From positions 109,879 to 173,878 of the forward strand of contig QXWR01000005.1 of assembly GCA_009911065.1 (NCBI GenBank): a stretch of 64,000 nucleotides of DNA, read 5' to 3'. The position numbers and the translations under genes are program-made. The notes under the pieces were generated by a model that had not been told where the DNA came from, did no database searches, and was given only the letters and a program-made list of their open reading frames with translations. Below are positions 18,441-27,575 of this stretch, piece by piece. The first letter of the stretch is position 1; every line of letters begins with the position of its first letter. The stretch is from Clostridiaceae bacterium (lineage in GTDB: Bacteria; Bacillota; Clostridia; Lachnospirales; Lachnospiraceae).

Positions 18441-20498
18441 TCACAAATTCAGCTTCTCATAACTCCTGCCAAGATAAGCCTCCAGACACTTCCCAAGCTC
18501 TCTGTACTCTTCCTTTTGAAGCAATGGGTCTTCCCTCATGATTTCCTTCACTTCCTGGGATACCAGCTTCAGCAAATTGGCATCCGTAAAAATGTCTGCA
18601 AGCTTAAACTCCAAATCTCCGCTTTGCCGCAGTCCAAACAGATCTCCCGGACCCCGCAGTTTTAAATCTTCAGAAGCTATGTAAAATCCATCATTGGAAC
18701 GGTTTAAAATATCCAGACGTTTTCGGGTGTCCTCCTCCCCGGAGGCATCCACCATAATACAGTAGGACTGAAATTTGCCCCGTCCGACCCGTCCCCGCAG
18801 CTGATGCAGCTGTGCCAGTCCAAACCGCTCTGCATTTTCAATCATCATTACCGTGGCATTGGGAACATTGACTCCAACCTCCACAACGGTTGTGGAAACC
18901 AGCACCTGAATCTCCCCAGATGCAAACTGTTCCATAATCTGATTTTTTTCTTTGCCTTTCATCTTTCCATGAAGATACTCAACCCTAACCCCCGGCGGCA
19001 GATTTTTCTGCAGAAGCTTGGTGTAATCTAACACATTCTCAGCCTCAATCAGCTCGCTCTCCTCCACCATGGGACAGATTACATAAGCCTGACGTCCTTT
19101 TGACACTTCCCGCTCAATAAAACGGTAAGCCCGTTCCCGGTAAGTTGTATCCACCACACAGTTTTTGATGGGAAGACGGTTGGCAGGCATCTGGTCAATA
19201 ATGGAAATATCCAAATCCCCATACAAAATAATGGCCAGAGTCCGTGGAATGGGAGTGGCGCTCATTACCAAAATGTGAGGGGGGCTGCTGCCCTTTTGCC
19301 CAAGAGCCTCCCGCTGCCCCACTCCAAACCGATGCTGCTCATCGGTAATCACCAATGCCAGCTGGTCATAAATCACTTTTTCCTGAATCAGAGCGTGGGT
19401 TCCCACAATCAAATCTGCCTCATGGGAGGCGATCTTCTCATAGACCAGCCGCTTTTCTTTTGCTGTCATGGAGCCGGTCACAAGAACAACTGTCTTTTCA
19501 ATGCGATGGGCAGCAAACAATTCTTGTATAGATTCAAAATGCTGTTTTGCCAGCACCTCTGTAGGCGCCATCATAGCGCTCTGGTATCCGTGGTAAGCTG
19601 CCTGAAGAAGGGCAAAAACAGCCACAATCGTCTTTCCGGAACCAACATCCCCCTGGATTAAGCGGTTCATCACCAAACCGCTCTCCAAGTCTTTCTTTAT
19701 TTCCCTAAGAACCCGCTCTTGTGCATTCGTTAAAGCATAGGGAAGCTCTCTCTGAAGCTGTTCCAGCTCTTTTGCCCCCTTCATGGGATAACTGCTTTTT
19801 GCATCCTGCCGCTTTTCCTTCAAACGGCGGACAGACAGAAGGAAAAAGAGAAATTCATCAAATACCAGCCGTTTTCTGGCAGCCAGCATTTGGGCCTCGC
19901 TGGAAGGAAAATGAATATGTTGGATGGCATAATTGTACTCTGCCAACTGATATTTTCTGCGAAGTTTCTCAGGCAAATATTCCCGCTCTAAAATTCCCTG
20001 CTCCAAAGCCTGAGCAACCGCCTTTGCTATGGCTTTATTACCCAGTCCCTTCGTCTGGCTGTACACCGGTTGAAGGGAATTTTTAATCTTCTCATATTCT
20101 TCTGGAGTAAAGATCTCCGGCTGTTCCATGGACATCCGGTTTCCCTTTTTCACAACCCGACCGCGAAAAATCAAGATCTTCCCCATCTGAAGAGTTCCCC
20201 GTAAATAAGGCATATTAAACCAGGTCAGCTGGAGACTTCCCGTAAGATCTTTCACCACCGTAATAATCACCTGCATGTTGTTGGAACGGCGCACGGTTGC
20301 CGTCTTTAACAGTTGTCCGCAGACGGTGAAGATCTTGCCCTCCTCCACCTGCCCCATGGGAACCGGCGGGTTATAGGCATCGTAAGCTCTGGGATAATTA
20401 TGAAGCAGATCTTTCACCGTCTCCACCCCCAGCCGCTTAAAAAGCGCTGCGGTTTTTTCACCAATTCCTTTTAAGCTGGTCACGGACTCCTGATTCAT
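18441..20498 (-). CDS. recG: ATP-dependent DNA helicase RecG
   Basis: A 685-residue superfamily 2 helicase that regresses stalled forks and migrates Holliday junctions. The N-terminal wedge/OB domain covers about residues 1-240. Helicase motifs follow: Walker A GDVGSGKT, DEQH in VITDEQHRFG, motif III MSATPIPRT and the C-terminal motifs TTVVEVGVNVPNA and QLRGRVGRGK. The length is normal for Firmicutes RecG. It is the last gene of yloU-yloV-recG, starting 12 nt after yloV, an arrangement conserved in many Firmicutes. A strong terminator follows. Confidence 0.97.
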   Translation of the reverse strand: MNQESVTSLKGIGEKTAALFKRLGVETVKDLLHNYPRAYDAYNPPVPMGQVEEGKIFTVCGQLLKTATVRRSNNMQVIITVVKDLTGSLQLTWFNMPYLRGTLQMGKILIFRGRVVKKGNRMSMEQPEIFTPEEYEKIKNSLQPVYSQTKGLGNKAIAKAVAQALEQGILEREYLPEKLRRKYQLAEYNYAIQHIHFPSSEAQMLAARKRLVFDEFLFFLLSVRRLKEKRQDAKSSYPMKGAKELEQLQRELPYALTNAQERVLREIKKDLESGLVMNRLIQGDVGSGKTIVAVFALLQAAYHGYQSAMMAPTEVLAKQHFESIQELFAAHRIEKTVVLVTGSMTAKEKRLVYEKIASHEADLIVGTHALIQEKVIYDQLALVITDEQHRFGVGQREALGQKGSSPPHILVMSATPIPRTLAIILYGDLDISIIDQMPANRLPIKNCVVDTTYRERAYRFIEREVSKGRQAYVICPMVEESELIEAENVLDYTKLLQKNLPPGVRVEYLHGKMKGKEKNQIMEQFASGEIQVLVSTTVVEVGVNVPNATVMMIENAERFGLAQLHQLRGRVGRGKFQSYCIMVDASGEEDTRKRLDILNRSNDGFYIASEDLKLRGPGDLFGLRQSGDLEFKLADIFTDANLLKLVSQEVKEIMREDPLLQKEEYRELGKCLEAYLGRSYEKLNL

Positions 20499-20510
20499 AT
20501 TCCTCTCCCA

Positions 20511-22256
20511 TCACTCTACGGACATCATATAATAATAGATCGGCTGGCCTCCGTCATGAAGCTCCACCTCACAATCCGGACAAATCTTGCGGATTTTGGA
20601 AAATACAGCCTCTGCCTCTGCCTTTTTCACATCACTGCCATAATAAATGCTGATTAACTCCGAATCCTCGTCCACCATGGCCTTTAAGGTGTCCACTGCT
20701 GTTCCTTCCACACTGTTTCCCACTGCCAGCATACCCGAATCACCGATTCCCATAATGTCTCCCTGGTGAATCTCCATGCCGTCAATCTGTGTGCTGCGCA
20801 CAGCATAGGTAATCTGTCCGGTCTTAATCCGCGCCATCTCCTCTGTCATGGTTTTTAAGTTCTCTTCTGAAGACAACTCTGGTATAAAATTAATCAGCGC
20901 GGTAATTCCCTGTGGAACCGTTTTGGAAGGCACCACAAAAATCTCCTTGTCCTCCACCAACGATCTGGCCTGCTCTGCCGCCAGAATAATATTTTTATTG
21001 TTTGGCAAAATAAAAATCCGGTCTGCACTCACCTGATCAATGGCATTTAACATATCCTCTGTGCTGGGATTCATGGTCTGGCCGCCTTCAATTAAGTAAT
21101 CTGCACCAATCCCCCTAAAAATCTCTCCCATTCCTTCTCCCACAGACACAGCAATAAAACCATAAGGCTTTCTCGGCCCCTGGTCTTTCTTTTCCTCTTC
21201 TTCTATTTCTCCTCTTTTTGCCTGCTCTGCCGCCTTCTGCTCTCTGGCAAGCTTTTCTGCGTTCTGAATCAGCCGCTCCTGATGTTCTTCCCGCATATTG
21301 TCAATCTTCATCCGGGAAAGAGAACCATAAGTCAAAGCACGCTGAATGGCAAGTCCCGGATCATTGGTGTGAACATGGACCTTTACAATCTCTTCATCCG
21401 ACACCACCACCAAAGAATCTCCAATTGACTCCAAATACTCCTTAAAGTTTCTCTCTATATCCTCATCATACTGGTTTTCCAGATGAATGATAAATTCCGT
21501 ACAATACCCAAAACGAATGTCCGACGTGTCCAAATCCGTCACATCCACAGTTTTGGACAGATTGGATGTTGGGTGCAGGGATACGTTCTGACTTTGGCTT
21601 TCTCCCTGACTTTTCACCTCCAAAGCCCAGGAAACTTCTTTGCCGGAAAGTCCCTCAAAAGCCCCTTTCATCACCTGCATCAGGCCCTGGCCTCCAGAGT
21701 CCACCACACCGGCCTGTTTTAACACTGGAAGCATATCCGGCGTCTGGCTAAGAATTAGATCTCCATGTTCAATTACTATGCGGGCAAATTCCAAAATGTC
21801 ATCGGTCTGATCTGCCACTTCCACTGCCTTGTCTGCCATGCCCTTGGCCACCGTCAGAATGGTTCCCTCCTTGGGCTTCATCACCGCCTTATATGCGGTC
21901 TCCGTACCACGGACAAATGCAGCGGAAAGCACTTTTACCGTAATGGTATCTCTGGTCTTAACTTCCTTTGTAAACCCTCGAAGAAGCTGTGACAAAATAA
22001 CGCCGGAATTTCCCCTTGCCCCACGAAGGGAACCAGAGGAAATGGCTCTGGCAAGGTTTTCTATCGTAGGATTTTCAATGGCAGCCACTTCCTTTGCCGC
22101 TGCCATAATGGTCATAGTCATATTGGTTCCTGTATCTCCGTCCGGCACCGGAAACACATTTAATTCATTAATCCATTCCTTTTTTGCTTCTAATCCCTGG
22201 GCGCCTGCCAGGAACGCCCGTTTCATAAGCGAGGCGTCGATTTCCCGTATATTCAC
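20511..22256 (-). CDS. DAK2 domain protein YloV, fatty acid kinase FakA-like
   Basis: A 581-residue protein of the YloV/FakA family. In Staphylococcus aureus FakA phosphorylates fatty acids held by FakB carriers so that exogenous fatty acids enter phospholipid. The N-terminal DhaL (DAK2) kinase domain has the metal/ATP site VPDGDTGTNM near residue 38 and SLRGARGNSGVILSQLLRGF. A middle domain follows, then a charged linker (about residues 350-370, rich in Glu and Lys) and a C-terminal DegV-like domain starting YGFIAVSVGEGMGEIFRGIG. It lies 13 nt after yloU and 12 nt before recG. No FakB (DegV) gene is in the window, so substrate delivery must come from elsewhere. Confidence 0.9.
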   Translation of the reverse strand: MNIREIDASLMKRAFLAGAQGLEAKKEWINELNVFPVPDGDTGTNMTMTIMAAAKEVAAIENPTIENLARAISSGSLRGARGNSGVILSQLLRGFTKEVKTRDTITVKVLSAAFVRGTETAYKAVMKPKEGTILTVAKGMADKAVEVADQTDDILEFARIVIEHGDLILSQTPDMLPVLKQAGVVDSGGQGLMQVMKGAFEGLSGKEVSWALEVKSQGESQSQNVSLHPTSNLSKTVDVTDLDTSDIRFGYCTEFIIHLENQYDEDIERNFKEYLESIGDSLVVVSDEEIVKVHVHTNDPGLAIQRALTYGSLSRMKIDNMREEHQERLIQNAEKLAREQKAAEQAKRGEIEEEEKKDQGPRKPYGFIAVSVGEGMGEIFRGIGADYLIEGGQTMNPSTEDMLNAIDQVSADRIFILPNNKNIILAAEQARSLVEDKEIFVVPSKTVPQGITALINFIPELSSEENLKTMTEEMARIKTGQITYAVRSTQIDGMEIHQGDIMGIGDSGMLAVGNSVEGTAVDTLKAMVDEDSELISIYYGSDVKKAEAEAVFSKIRKICPDCEVELHDGGQPIYYYMMSVE

Positions 22257-22269
22257 TGGTAGCTCCTCC

Positions 22270-22626
22270 TTAATCGATCACTCGTACCCCTTCTACGTAG
22301 ATATTGATCTGGTCAACATCCATTCCCGTAAATTCCTCCACCTTGTATCTGACATTGGCCATAAGATTGTCTGCCACTGCGCAGATACTGACTCCGTATG
22401 CCACAATTACATGGAAATCCAGACTAATTCGGTTATTCTCCACCTTTACATGGATTCCCTTTGTCAGGCTCTCCCGCTTTAACAACTTAACCAACCCATC
22501 CTTCATACGGATGGTAGCCATTCCCACGATTCCAAAACATTCCACTGCAGTCATACCTGCATAAAGCGCTATGACTTCTGAGCCGATTTGAATCTCACCC
22601 AGCTTGTTATTAATGCGTCCTTTCAT
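22270..22626 (-). CDS. Asp23/Gls24 family protein YloU
   Basis: A 118-residue Asp23/Gls24 domain protein (DUF322). Members are small and cytoplasmic, and are linked to cell envelope stress in Gram-positives. The family core IQIGSEVIALYAGMTAVECFGIVGMA at the N-terminus and VIVAYGVSICAVADNLMANVRYKVEEFTGM near the C-terminus are visible. It opens the yloU-yloV-recG operon, 13 nt before yloV. The start follows GGAGGGGG. Its promoter (22662-22689) has an extended -10 and an inverted repeat over the -35. Confidence 0.92.
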   Translation of the reverse strand: MKGRINNKLGEIQIGSEVIALYAGMTAVECFGIVGMATIRMKDGLVKLLKRESLTKGIHVKVENNRISLDFHVIVAYGVSICAVADNLMANVRYKVEEFTGMDVDQINIYVEGVRVID

Positions 22627-22661
22627 GAAACCCCCTCCATTCGAGTTTGCTTGGTGTCTTT

Positions 22662-22689
22662 ATTATACCATTTTTCCGAAAAACCACAA
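22662..22689 (-). promoter_or_regulatory. Promoter of yloU with inverted repeat
   Basis: Minus strand TTGTGG (22689-22684), 16-bp spacer and TGG-TATAAT extended -10 (22667-22662). CCGAAAAA (22676-22683) and TTTTTCGG (22696-22703) form an 8-bp inverted repeat over the -35, a possible operator. Confidence 0.65.
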
Positions 22690-22730
22690 CCGGAATTTTT
22701 CGGTTATCCATAAATTAAGAACAATAAAGC

Positions 22731-22770
22731 AAAAAAGCCCAGGAAGCCGTTCATCAGCCATCCATAAGCT
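22731..22770 (-). terminator. Possible terminator of the amino acid ABC operon
   Basis: Just after the ATPase gene stop, minus-strand AAGC...GCTTTTTT encloses an imperfect GC-rich hairpin and ends in six T (22736-22731). The stem is broken by mismatches. Confidence 0.45.
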
Positions 22771-22779
22771 TTTCCCACA

Positions 22780-23514
22780 TCAGAGCACTTTATTTAAAAA
22801 TCCAATGGTTCTTTCTTCCTTGGGATTTCCAAAAATTTCTTCCGGAGTCCCTTCTTCCACAATCAATCCCTCATCCATGAAAATTACCCGGTCCGCCACC
22901 TCTCTGGCAAATCCCATTTCATGGGTAACTACCACCATAGTCATGCCGTCCGCAGCCAGCTGCTTCATAACCTCCAACACCTCTCCCACCATCTCCGGGT
23001 CCAAAGCGCTGGTCGGCTCATCAAACAGCATAATATCCGGATTCATGGCCAGAGCACGGGCAATGGCCACTCGCTGCTTCTGTCCGCCAGACAGTTGTCC
23101 TGGATAAGTTTTGGCTTTGTCTGCAAGCCCTACCCGCTCCAAAAGCTCGATGGCCTTTTTTGCGGCGCTTTCTTTATCCATCTTTTTTAGCTCCACTGGC
23201 GCCAGGGTAATGTTATCCTGAACCGTCAGATGAGGAAACAGATTAAAATGCTGAAACACCATGCCGATGTTTTCCCGCACTTTATTAATATTCACATTGG
23301 AATCGGAAATCGGATGTCCGTCCACCACCACTTCCCCTGCGGTAATCGTTTCCAGTCGGTTTAAACAGCGGAGAAAGGTACTTTTTCCGGAACCGGACGG
23401 CCCGATGAGACAGACCACTTCGCCCTCAGCCACATCCACACTGATGTGTCTTAAAACCTCCAGGCTTCCAAAATTTTTCTTCAGATTTTTTACTGAAATT
23501 TTCTTATTTTCCAT
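22780..23514 (-). CDS. Polar amino acid ABC transporter ATPase
   Basis: A 244-residue GlnQ/HisP-type ATPase (PAAT family). Walker [10 protein letters not shown], the family Q-loop [12 protein letters not shown], signature [15 protein letters not shown], Walker [15 protein letters not shown] and switch [11 protein letters not shown] are all intact. The start at 23514 follows GGAAGG and overlaps the permease gene by 11 nt; an upstream ATG at 23544 lies inside the permease and lacks a site. It is the last gene of a binding protein-permease-ATPase operon. Family membership is secure; the exact amino acid is not. Confidence 0.94.
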   Translation of the reverse strand: MENKKISVKNLKKNFGSLEVLRHISVDVAEGEVVCLIGPSGSGKSTFLRCLNRLETITAGEVVVDGHPISDSNVNINKVRENIGMVFQHFNLFPHLTVQDNITLAPVELKKMDKESAAKKAIELLERVGLADKAKTYPGQLSGGQKQRVAIARALAMNPDIMLFDEPTSALDPEMVGEVLEVMKQLAADGMTMVVVTHEMGFAREVADRVIFMDEGLIVEEGTPEEIFGNPKEERTIGFLNKVL

Positions 23515-24184
23515 AAGATACCTTCCTTTCCACCAACAAGGCAACCTTGGAAAGCACTGTGCAGACTACCAGATAAAATGCTGCTACTACCAGCCAGATC
23601 GCCATCACTTTAGAAGCAGAGTTGGCGGCAATAATCTTCCCGTTCTGGGTCAGTTCCCGGATTCCGATAACAGAAATCAGGGACGTGTCTTTCATAGAAA
23701 TAATAAACTGATTGATAATGGATGGCAGCATGGTACGAAATGCCTGAGGCAGGATAATCTTGCTCATGGCCTTTCCGTAAGGAAGTCCAAGACTGCGTGC
23801 CGCCTCCATCTGTCCTTTATCCACTGCCTCAATTCCTCCACGGATGATCTCCGCCATGTAAGCGCCTGCATTAAGGCTTAGGGTCACAGCCCCTGCAGTA
23901 AAATTTCCGCCAATATTGCCCCATGTAAACCCATAAGGCCGCAACACCTGACTTAAGCCATAAAAAATAATCATTACCTGAACCATCAGGGGAGTTCCCC
24001 GAATAATGTCAATGTATAGATTGGCAATCATCTTTAAAGGACCGATTCCGGATACTTTAAACAATCCAAAAATCACCCCAAGAACCGTAGCGCAAATCAG
24101 AGAAATGCCAGTCAGCTTTATTGTCTCTAAAAGAGCAATGCTAAAGGACGGAAAATATTGTACCAGTACTTCAAAAAAAGCCAT
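23504..24184 (-). CDS. Polar amino acid ABC transporter permease
   Basis: A 226-residue HisM/GlnP-type permease with about five transmembrane segments. The family EAA-type loop is visible in [25 protein letters not shown]. Other landmarks are [16 protein letters not shown] and [14 protein letters not shown]. The start at 24184 ([14 protein letters not shown]) follows AAAGGTGAT. The ATPase gene overlaps its 3' end by 11 nt. Only one permease gene is present, so the channel is presumably a homodimer. Confidence 0.93.
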   Translation of the reverse strand: MAFFEVLVQYFPSFSIALLETIKLTGISLICATVLGVIFGLFKVSGIGPLKMIANLYIDIIRGTPLMVQVMIIFYGLSQVLRPYGFTWGNIGGNFTAGAVTLSLNAGAYMAEIIRGGIEAVDKGQMEAARSLGLPYGKAMSKIILPQAFRTMLPSIINQFIISMKDTSLISVIGIRELTQNGKIIAANSASKVMAIWLVVAAFYLVVCTVLSKVALLVERKVSYGK

Positions 24185-24252
24185 CTTTTTATCACCTTTT
24201 TCTATATTTACTGTAATCATTCATTGCCGGAAACCATTTGATTTTTTAACTG

Positions 24253-24293
24253 AACCGGACAGAGCTTTTCAAAACCTTCTGCCCGGTCCGGTT
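24253..24293 (-). terminator. Intercistronic hairpin between binding protein and permease
   Basis: AACCGGAC (24253-24260) pairs with GTCCGGTT (24286-24293). No T-run follows on the minus strand, so it is more likely an RNA-stabilising or partial attenuation hairpin that favours binding-protein mRNA. Confidence 0.4.
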
Positions 24294-24303
24294 CCATCCA
24301 GTT

Positions 24304-25167
24304 TTATTTGGAAATATAAGTATTCAGGATCTCGTCATATTTTCCGCTGTCCTTCATGTTCTTCAAACCTGCGTCAAACATCATCAAAAGCTCTGAATTT
24401 TGGCCTTTTAACACAGCAAAGCCATAGGAATTGCCATGCTCCATCTCCAAAGGCATGGTAAATGGAGTTCCTCTGGAAATCTCATATCCCAATACCGGAT
24501 AATCCTCAAAACAAGCTACTGAATTGCCGGCAAGCACATCCTGATACATGCTGGAAGAATCCTCAAACTGCATAATCGTAAAACCATACTGGTCTGCAAT
24601 AGACTCTGCAAAGGTGCATCCTTCGGTGCCGATCTTTGCGGCAACGGTCTTGCCCTTTAAATCTTCATAGGATGTAATATCAGAATCTGCATTTACTGCC
24701 ATACCTACGCCGGAATCATAATAAGGATCTGAAAAATCATACTTTTCCTTTCTTGCATCCGTAATGGACATTCCAGCGATCACTGCATCATACTCTCCAG
24801 CTTCCAGTCCGGTGGTAGCTGCGGAAAATCCAGCCACTACCAATTCATATTCAAAACCCTGGTCCTCTGCAATGGCCTTTAACAAATCCAGGTCAATTCC
24901 CACCATCTCGCCCTTATCGTTCTCAAATTCAAAAGGAGCAAAGGTAGTATCTGTGGCAATCTTATATACCTTGCCAGATGCTCCGTCTGTATTGTCCGCT
25001 TCTGCTTCCGCCTCAGTAGCTGCTGTGGTGTCATCTGCTGCAGCTTTGGTCGTCTCTGCTGCTGTGGTTGTTGCTGCTGTAGTATCTGCTGTACCGCTGC
25101 CTCCACATGCGCTCAATGTTGCTGCCATTAAAACCGACATGGCCAGTGCAATGGTTTTCTTTCTCAT
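24304..25167 (-). CDS. Polar amino acid ABC transporter substrate-binding lipoprotein
   Basis: A 287-residue family 3 solute-binding protein. The signal peptide ends at the lipobox LSAC. A low-complexity Ala/Thr/Glu linker (about residues 25-62) tethers the binding domain, which starts YKIATDTTFAPFEFENDKGEMVGIDLDLL. The sequence MSITDARKEKYDFSDPYY and GKTVAAKIGTEG are typical of Gln/Arg/Cys binding proteins. The ATG at 25167 follows GAGGAGG; an upstream ATG at 25239 lacks a site. First gene of the operon, with a good sigma-A promoter. Ligand specificity cannot be assigned by eye. Confidence 0.93.
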   Translation of the reverse strand: MRKKTIALAMSVLMAATLSACGGSGTADTTAATTTAAETTKAAADDTTAATEAEAEADNTDGASGKVYKIATDTTFAPFEFENDKGEMVGIDLDLLKAIAEDQGFEYELVVAGFSAATTGLEAGEYDAVIAGMSITDARKEKYDFSDPYYDSGVGMAVNADSDITSYEDLKGKTVAAKIGTEGCTFAESIADQYGFTIMQFEDSSSMYQDVLAGNSVACFEDYPVLGYEISRGTPFTMPLEMEHGNSYGFAVLKGQNSELLMMFDAGLKNMKDSGKYDEILNTYISK

Positions 25168-25293
25168 AATTGTTTCCTCCTCAAAATAAAATTGACCAGC
25201 TAATCCAAACCTTCGGTCAAAACTTGCAAAAAGAGACAACGCAAAAAAAGCGATGTCTCCATTGACTTTCGGCCCGCATTAGCCACAAGTGAG

Positions 25294-25322
25294 ATTTTAA
25301 CACACAGCACTGCTAAAGTCAA
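25294..25322 (-). promoter_or_regulatory. Sigma-A promoter of the amino acid ABC operon
   Basis: Minus strand TTGACT (25322-25317), 17-bp spacer, TAAAAT (25299-25294). Upstream are two direct copies of GATTGTTGA on the plus strand (25325-25333 and 25349-25357), 24 bp apart, which could bind a regulator. Confidence 0.75.
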
Positions 25323-25384
25323 GCGATTGTTGATGTCACAACAAAAAGATTGTTGAACTTTGTTTCGAAAAAGGGTTGCTTATT

Positions 25385-25909
25385 TTACAGCCCAATCTGT
25401 GCCAGCACATCTAAAAAATACCGATACTCCTGAAAATATTTGGACTTTTCCACATCTAAATCTGTATTTTCTTTGGAATATTCGTACCAGTTTTTATAGG
25501 AACCCATCCCGCCGACGCCTAACATGGTTCCCAAACCGGAAAATCCATTGGCAAAATTTAATTTTCCGTCACTGGCATCGTCGCATTTTGTCAGTACGCC
25601 TTGGGGTTTCGTGGGGTCAATCTTACTTTCGTCCATGGGCGTAACGCCATGATAAATAAAGCTTGCAGTAGCTTTTGACATAATACCAGCTTCAACCAGC
25701 TCACCAAACAGCGAAGTTTTTTCTTTTTCCGTCATATTTTTAGAGTGGTATCGGTTCTTTAAATCAGCGATTTCTTCCTGGGTAAGCTGATCTCTTTTTG
25801 AACCTTCTACCCATGTTAATGACTGTTTGGCAAAATAAGAAAGCTCGCAGGGAACTTCCTTTTGTGTAACTGCATAAATGGGAAATCCGTTGATCGTTGT
25901 CATAGCCAT
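25385..25909 (-). CDS. Orphan hypothetical protein
   Basis: A 174-residue protein of unknown function; I do not recognise the family. It begins MAMTTINGFPIYAVTQKEV, has no signal peptide or membrane segment, and holds charged helical stretches (QLTQEEIADLKNRY, MTEKEKTSLFGELVEAG). A glycine-rich segment (GFSGLGTMLGVGGMGS) follows, and the C-terminus is aromatic and acidic. GGAGG lies 11 nt before the ATG. It is transcribed alone on the minus strand, between the amino acid ABC operon and a 460-bp gene-poor stretch. Its general style resembles short Clostridia proteins that start near 'TINGF/NV', often found in tandem, but I cannot name one. The reading frame looks real because of the strong ribosome site and typical codon use. 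Confidence 0.65.
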   Translation of the reverse strand: MAMTTINGFPIYAVTQKEVPCELSYFAKQSLTWVEGSKRDQLTQEEIADLKNRYHSKNMTEKEKTSLFGELVEAGIMSKATASFIYHGVTPMDESKIDPTKPQGVLTKCDDASDGKLNFANGFSGLGTMLGVGGMGSYKNWYEYSKENTDLDVEKSKYFQEYRYFLDVLAQIGL

Positions 25910-26369
25910 AAAAATAAAATCCTCCGGTTTTCGTATGATATTTGCTGCCCCATACCCGGTTTTTGTTTTTGCATTTTCATTTGTATTTTATTTTCTATGT
26001 ATGGGCAGCAGTCGGTGTATCAGTCCTTCTGTCATTTGGGACTGTCTGTGCTCTCTTTTTAAAGTCCAAGCACTTGTGTTCTGTCAGAGCTGTTTCTGCC
26101 CAGCTTACTTTTCTCTAAATTGCTTGTTTTATCTTCGGAATTACTACCTTTTCTCCTAAATTACTTACGATTCTTTGAATCCCTTACCTTTCATAAATCC
26201 CTCCCTTCTGGTTTTACTCAATCTCATTTGATATGGCTTTATCCATACCTGCTTGCCTCCTTTCCTTTTTCAGTATACACTGGTTCCGGATATAATTCAA
26301 GTTTTCACTGAATTTTTTCAAGTCAAATGCCTGTGCAAAAACGATACTTGACTCATAGTTGCCAAAAAT
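25910..26369. other. Gene-poor region upstream of the orphan gene
   Basis: About 460 bp without a convincing gene. On the minus strand a strong ribosome site GGGAGGG precedes ATG 26194, but the frame closes after nine codons (MKGKGFKES, 26165-26194). Downstream frames are broken by frequent stops. This pattern fits a decayed gene or the leader of the orphan gene. An AT-rich pyrimidine tract fills 25930-26000. No tRNA or clear riboswitch is visible. Confidence 0.4.
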
Positions 26370-26418
26370 AACATCAAAACCTGCTTGCTGACCACCACAG
26401 CAAGCAGGTTTTGATGTT
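26370..26418 (-). terminator. 21-bp perfect hairpin terminator after the deacetylase gene
   Basis: Arms 26370-26390 and 26398-26418 are perfect 21-bp complements (outer end AACATCAAAACC, inner end GCTTGCTG) around a 7-nt loop. On the minus strand ATTTTTGG follows. It lies 35 bp after the deacetylase stop and is best read as its intrinsic terminator. The length is unusual. Confidence 0.7.
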
Positions 26419-26452
26419 TCACCATATTTTAAACAGTTACCCTCTTCTGTAA

Positions 26453-27463
26453 TCAAGGCCGGAAAGAACTATATACCTTTCCGCTCTCTAATCCACCCCG
26501 GTACTTGGCCATCTCGCTGACTGTCACCAGCTGATACCCCCGCTCCACCAATTTCGGAATAATCTGAACTGCCGCATCTCCGGTCTGTTTGTAAAGCTCA
26601 TGCATTAAGACAACATCTCCATCTTTCACATTTCCCAAAACCTTGTCCACTGTGCTTTGGGTATTTCTTGTTTTCCAGTCTAATGTGTCAATGCTCCACA
26701 TGATGATCGGCCCATTCACATTGGCAAGAACCGTGGCATTTTTGTTGCCTCCCGGCAGGCGTACCGTCGTCGGTGCCACACCGCTGACTTCCTGAATAAT
26801 CTGGCTTCCCTTGCTGATCTGATATTGAATCTCAGCTGCACTCAGCTTGTGAAGATATTTATGCTCATAGGTATGATTGCCAATCTCATGTCCCTCTGCT
26901 GCCATTCTCTGCATCTCTGCCCGATAGGAAGGGCAGCGGTCTCCAACCACATAAAAAGTTGCCTTTCCCCCATACTGGGCCAAACAATCCATAATCTGAT
27001 TTCCCACCGGTGCAAAAGGACCATCATCAAAAGTCAGGGCCACCATCGGGCGGTTCGGGTCAATTACCCGCTTGGAAGACTGTGTGTTTCCAGTCTCTTC
27101 CGGCACGGTCAGCTCTTCTGACTGTTGGTTTTCTTGTCCAGTTTTCTCCGGATGTCCGTTTTCCCCAATTGGCTGGGTGGACTCGTTTTGGGACATCTCT
27201 GGTTCTGTTTCCAAACTGTTGTCCGGCTCCCCAGTCTCTGCAGGTACCTCTTGTGGCTTCACTCCCGGCACATCTGCCTTGACGCCGTTTTCATCCACCC
27301 AGTAAGCGACTCCTGGACCCTTGTCCATATCCACCCACTGGTTTTTCGGCATATCTGCCCCTGGCATCTCCTCTGCCATAACTGGAGCCGCCGCCAAAAA
27401 CGCCAATGTCGCCGCCAAACCAAACACTCCGGATACCTTTTTTTGCCACATCTTTTTTCCCAT
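26453..27463 (-). CDS. Secreted polysaccharide deacetylase (NodB/PgdA-like)
   Basis: A 336-residue exported protein. The signal peptide (KKVSGVFGLAATLAFLAAAPVMA) is followed by a Glu/Pro/Gln-rich linker to about residue 135 and a C-terminal NodB domain. Its carbohydrate esterase family 4 motifs are TFDDGP (about 144-149), the metal pair in NHTYEH, RLPGGNKN, DTLDW and VVLMHE. Such enzymes remove acetyl groups from peptidoglycan GlcNAc or MurNAc (lysozyme resistance) or from chitin-like polymers. The start at 27463 follows GGAGG; the longer frame to 27601 runs into hisA. It lies 112 bp after hisA and ends at a strong terminator, so it may be co-transcribed with hisA. Substrate is inferred from family only. 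Confidence 0.9.
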   Translation of the reverse strand: MGKKMWQKKVSGVFGLAATLAFLAAAPVMAEEMPGADMPKNQWVDMDKGPGVAYWVDENGVKADVPGVKPQEVPAETGEPDNSLETEPEMSQNESTQPIGENGHPEKTGQENQQSEELTVPEETGNTQSSKRVIDPNRPMVALTFDDGPFAPVGNQIMDCLAQYGGKATFYVVGDRCPSYRAEMQRMAAEGHEIGNHTYEHKYLHKLSAAEIQYQISKGSQIIQEVSGVAPTTVRLPGGNKNATVLANVNGPIIMWSIDTLDWKTRNTQSTVDKVLGNVKDGDVVLMHELYKQTGDAAVQIIPKLVERGYQLVTVSEMAKYRGGLESGKVYSSFRP

Positions 27464-27575
27464 TCCAATATCCTCCCTCAAAATTGTAGTTCTGTGAAAA
27501 TGTTCCTGTATTTTATCCGATATAAAACCAGATACAATCAAATTTTGCAAAAAATCCCAAAAAAGGTTGCCAAGC

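Noticed and set aside
26214..26456. 80-codon minus-strand frame over the deacetylase terminator
   Set aside because: It reads through the perfect hairpin and has no ribosome site; the apparent repeats in the protein come from the hairpin arms.
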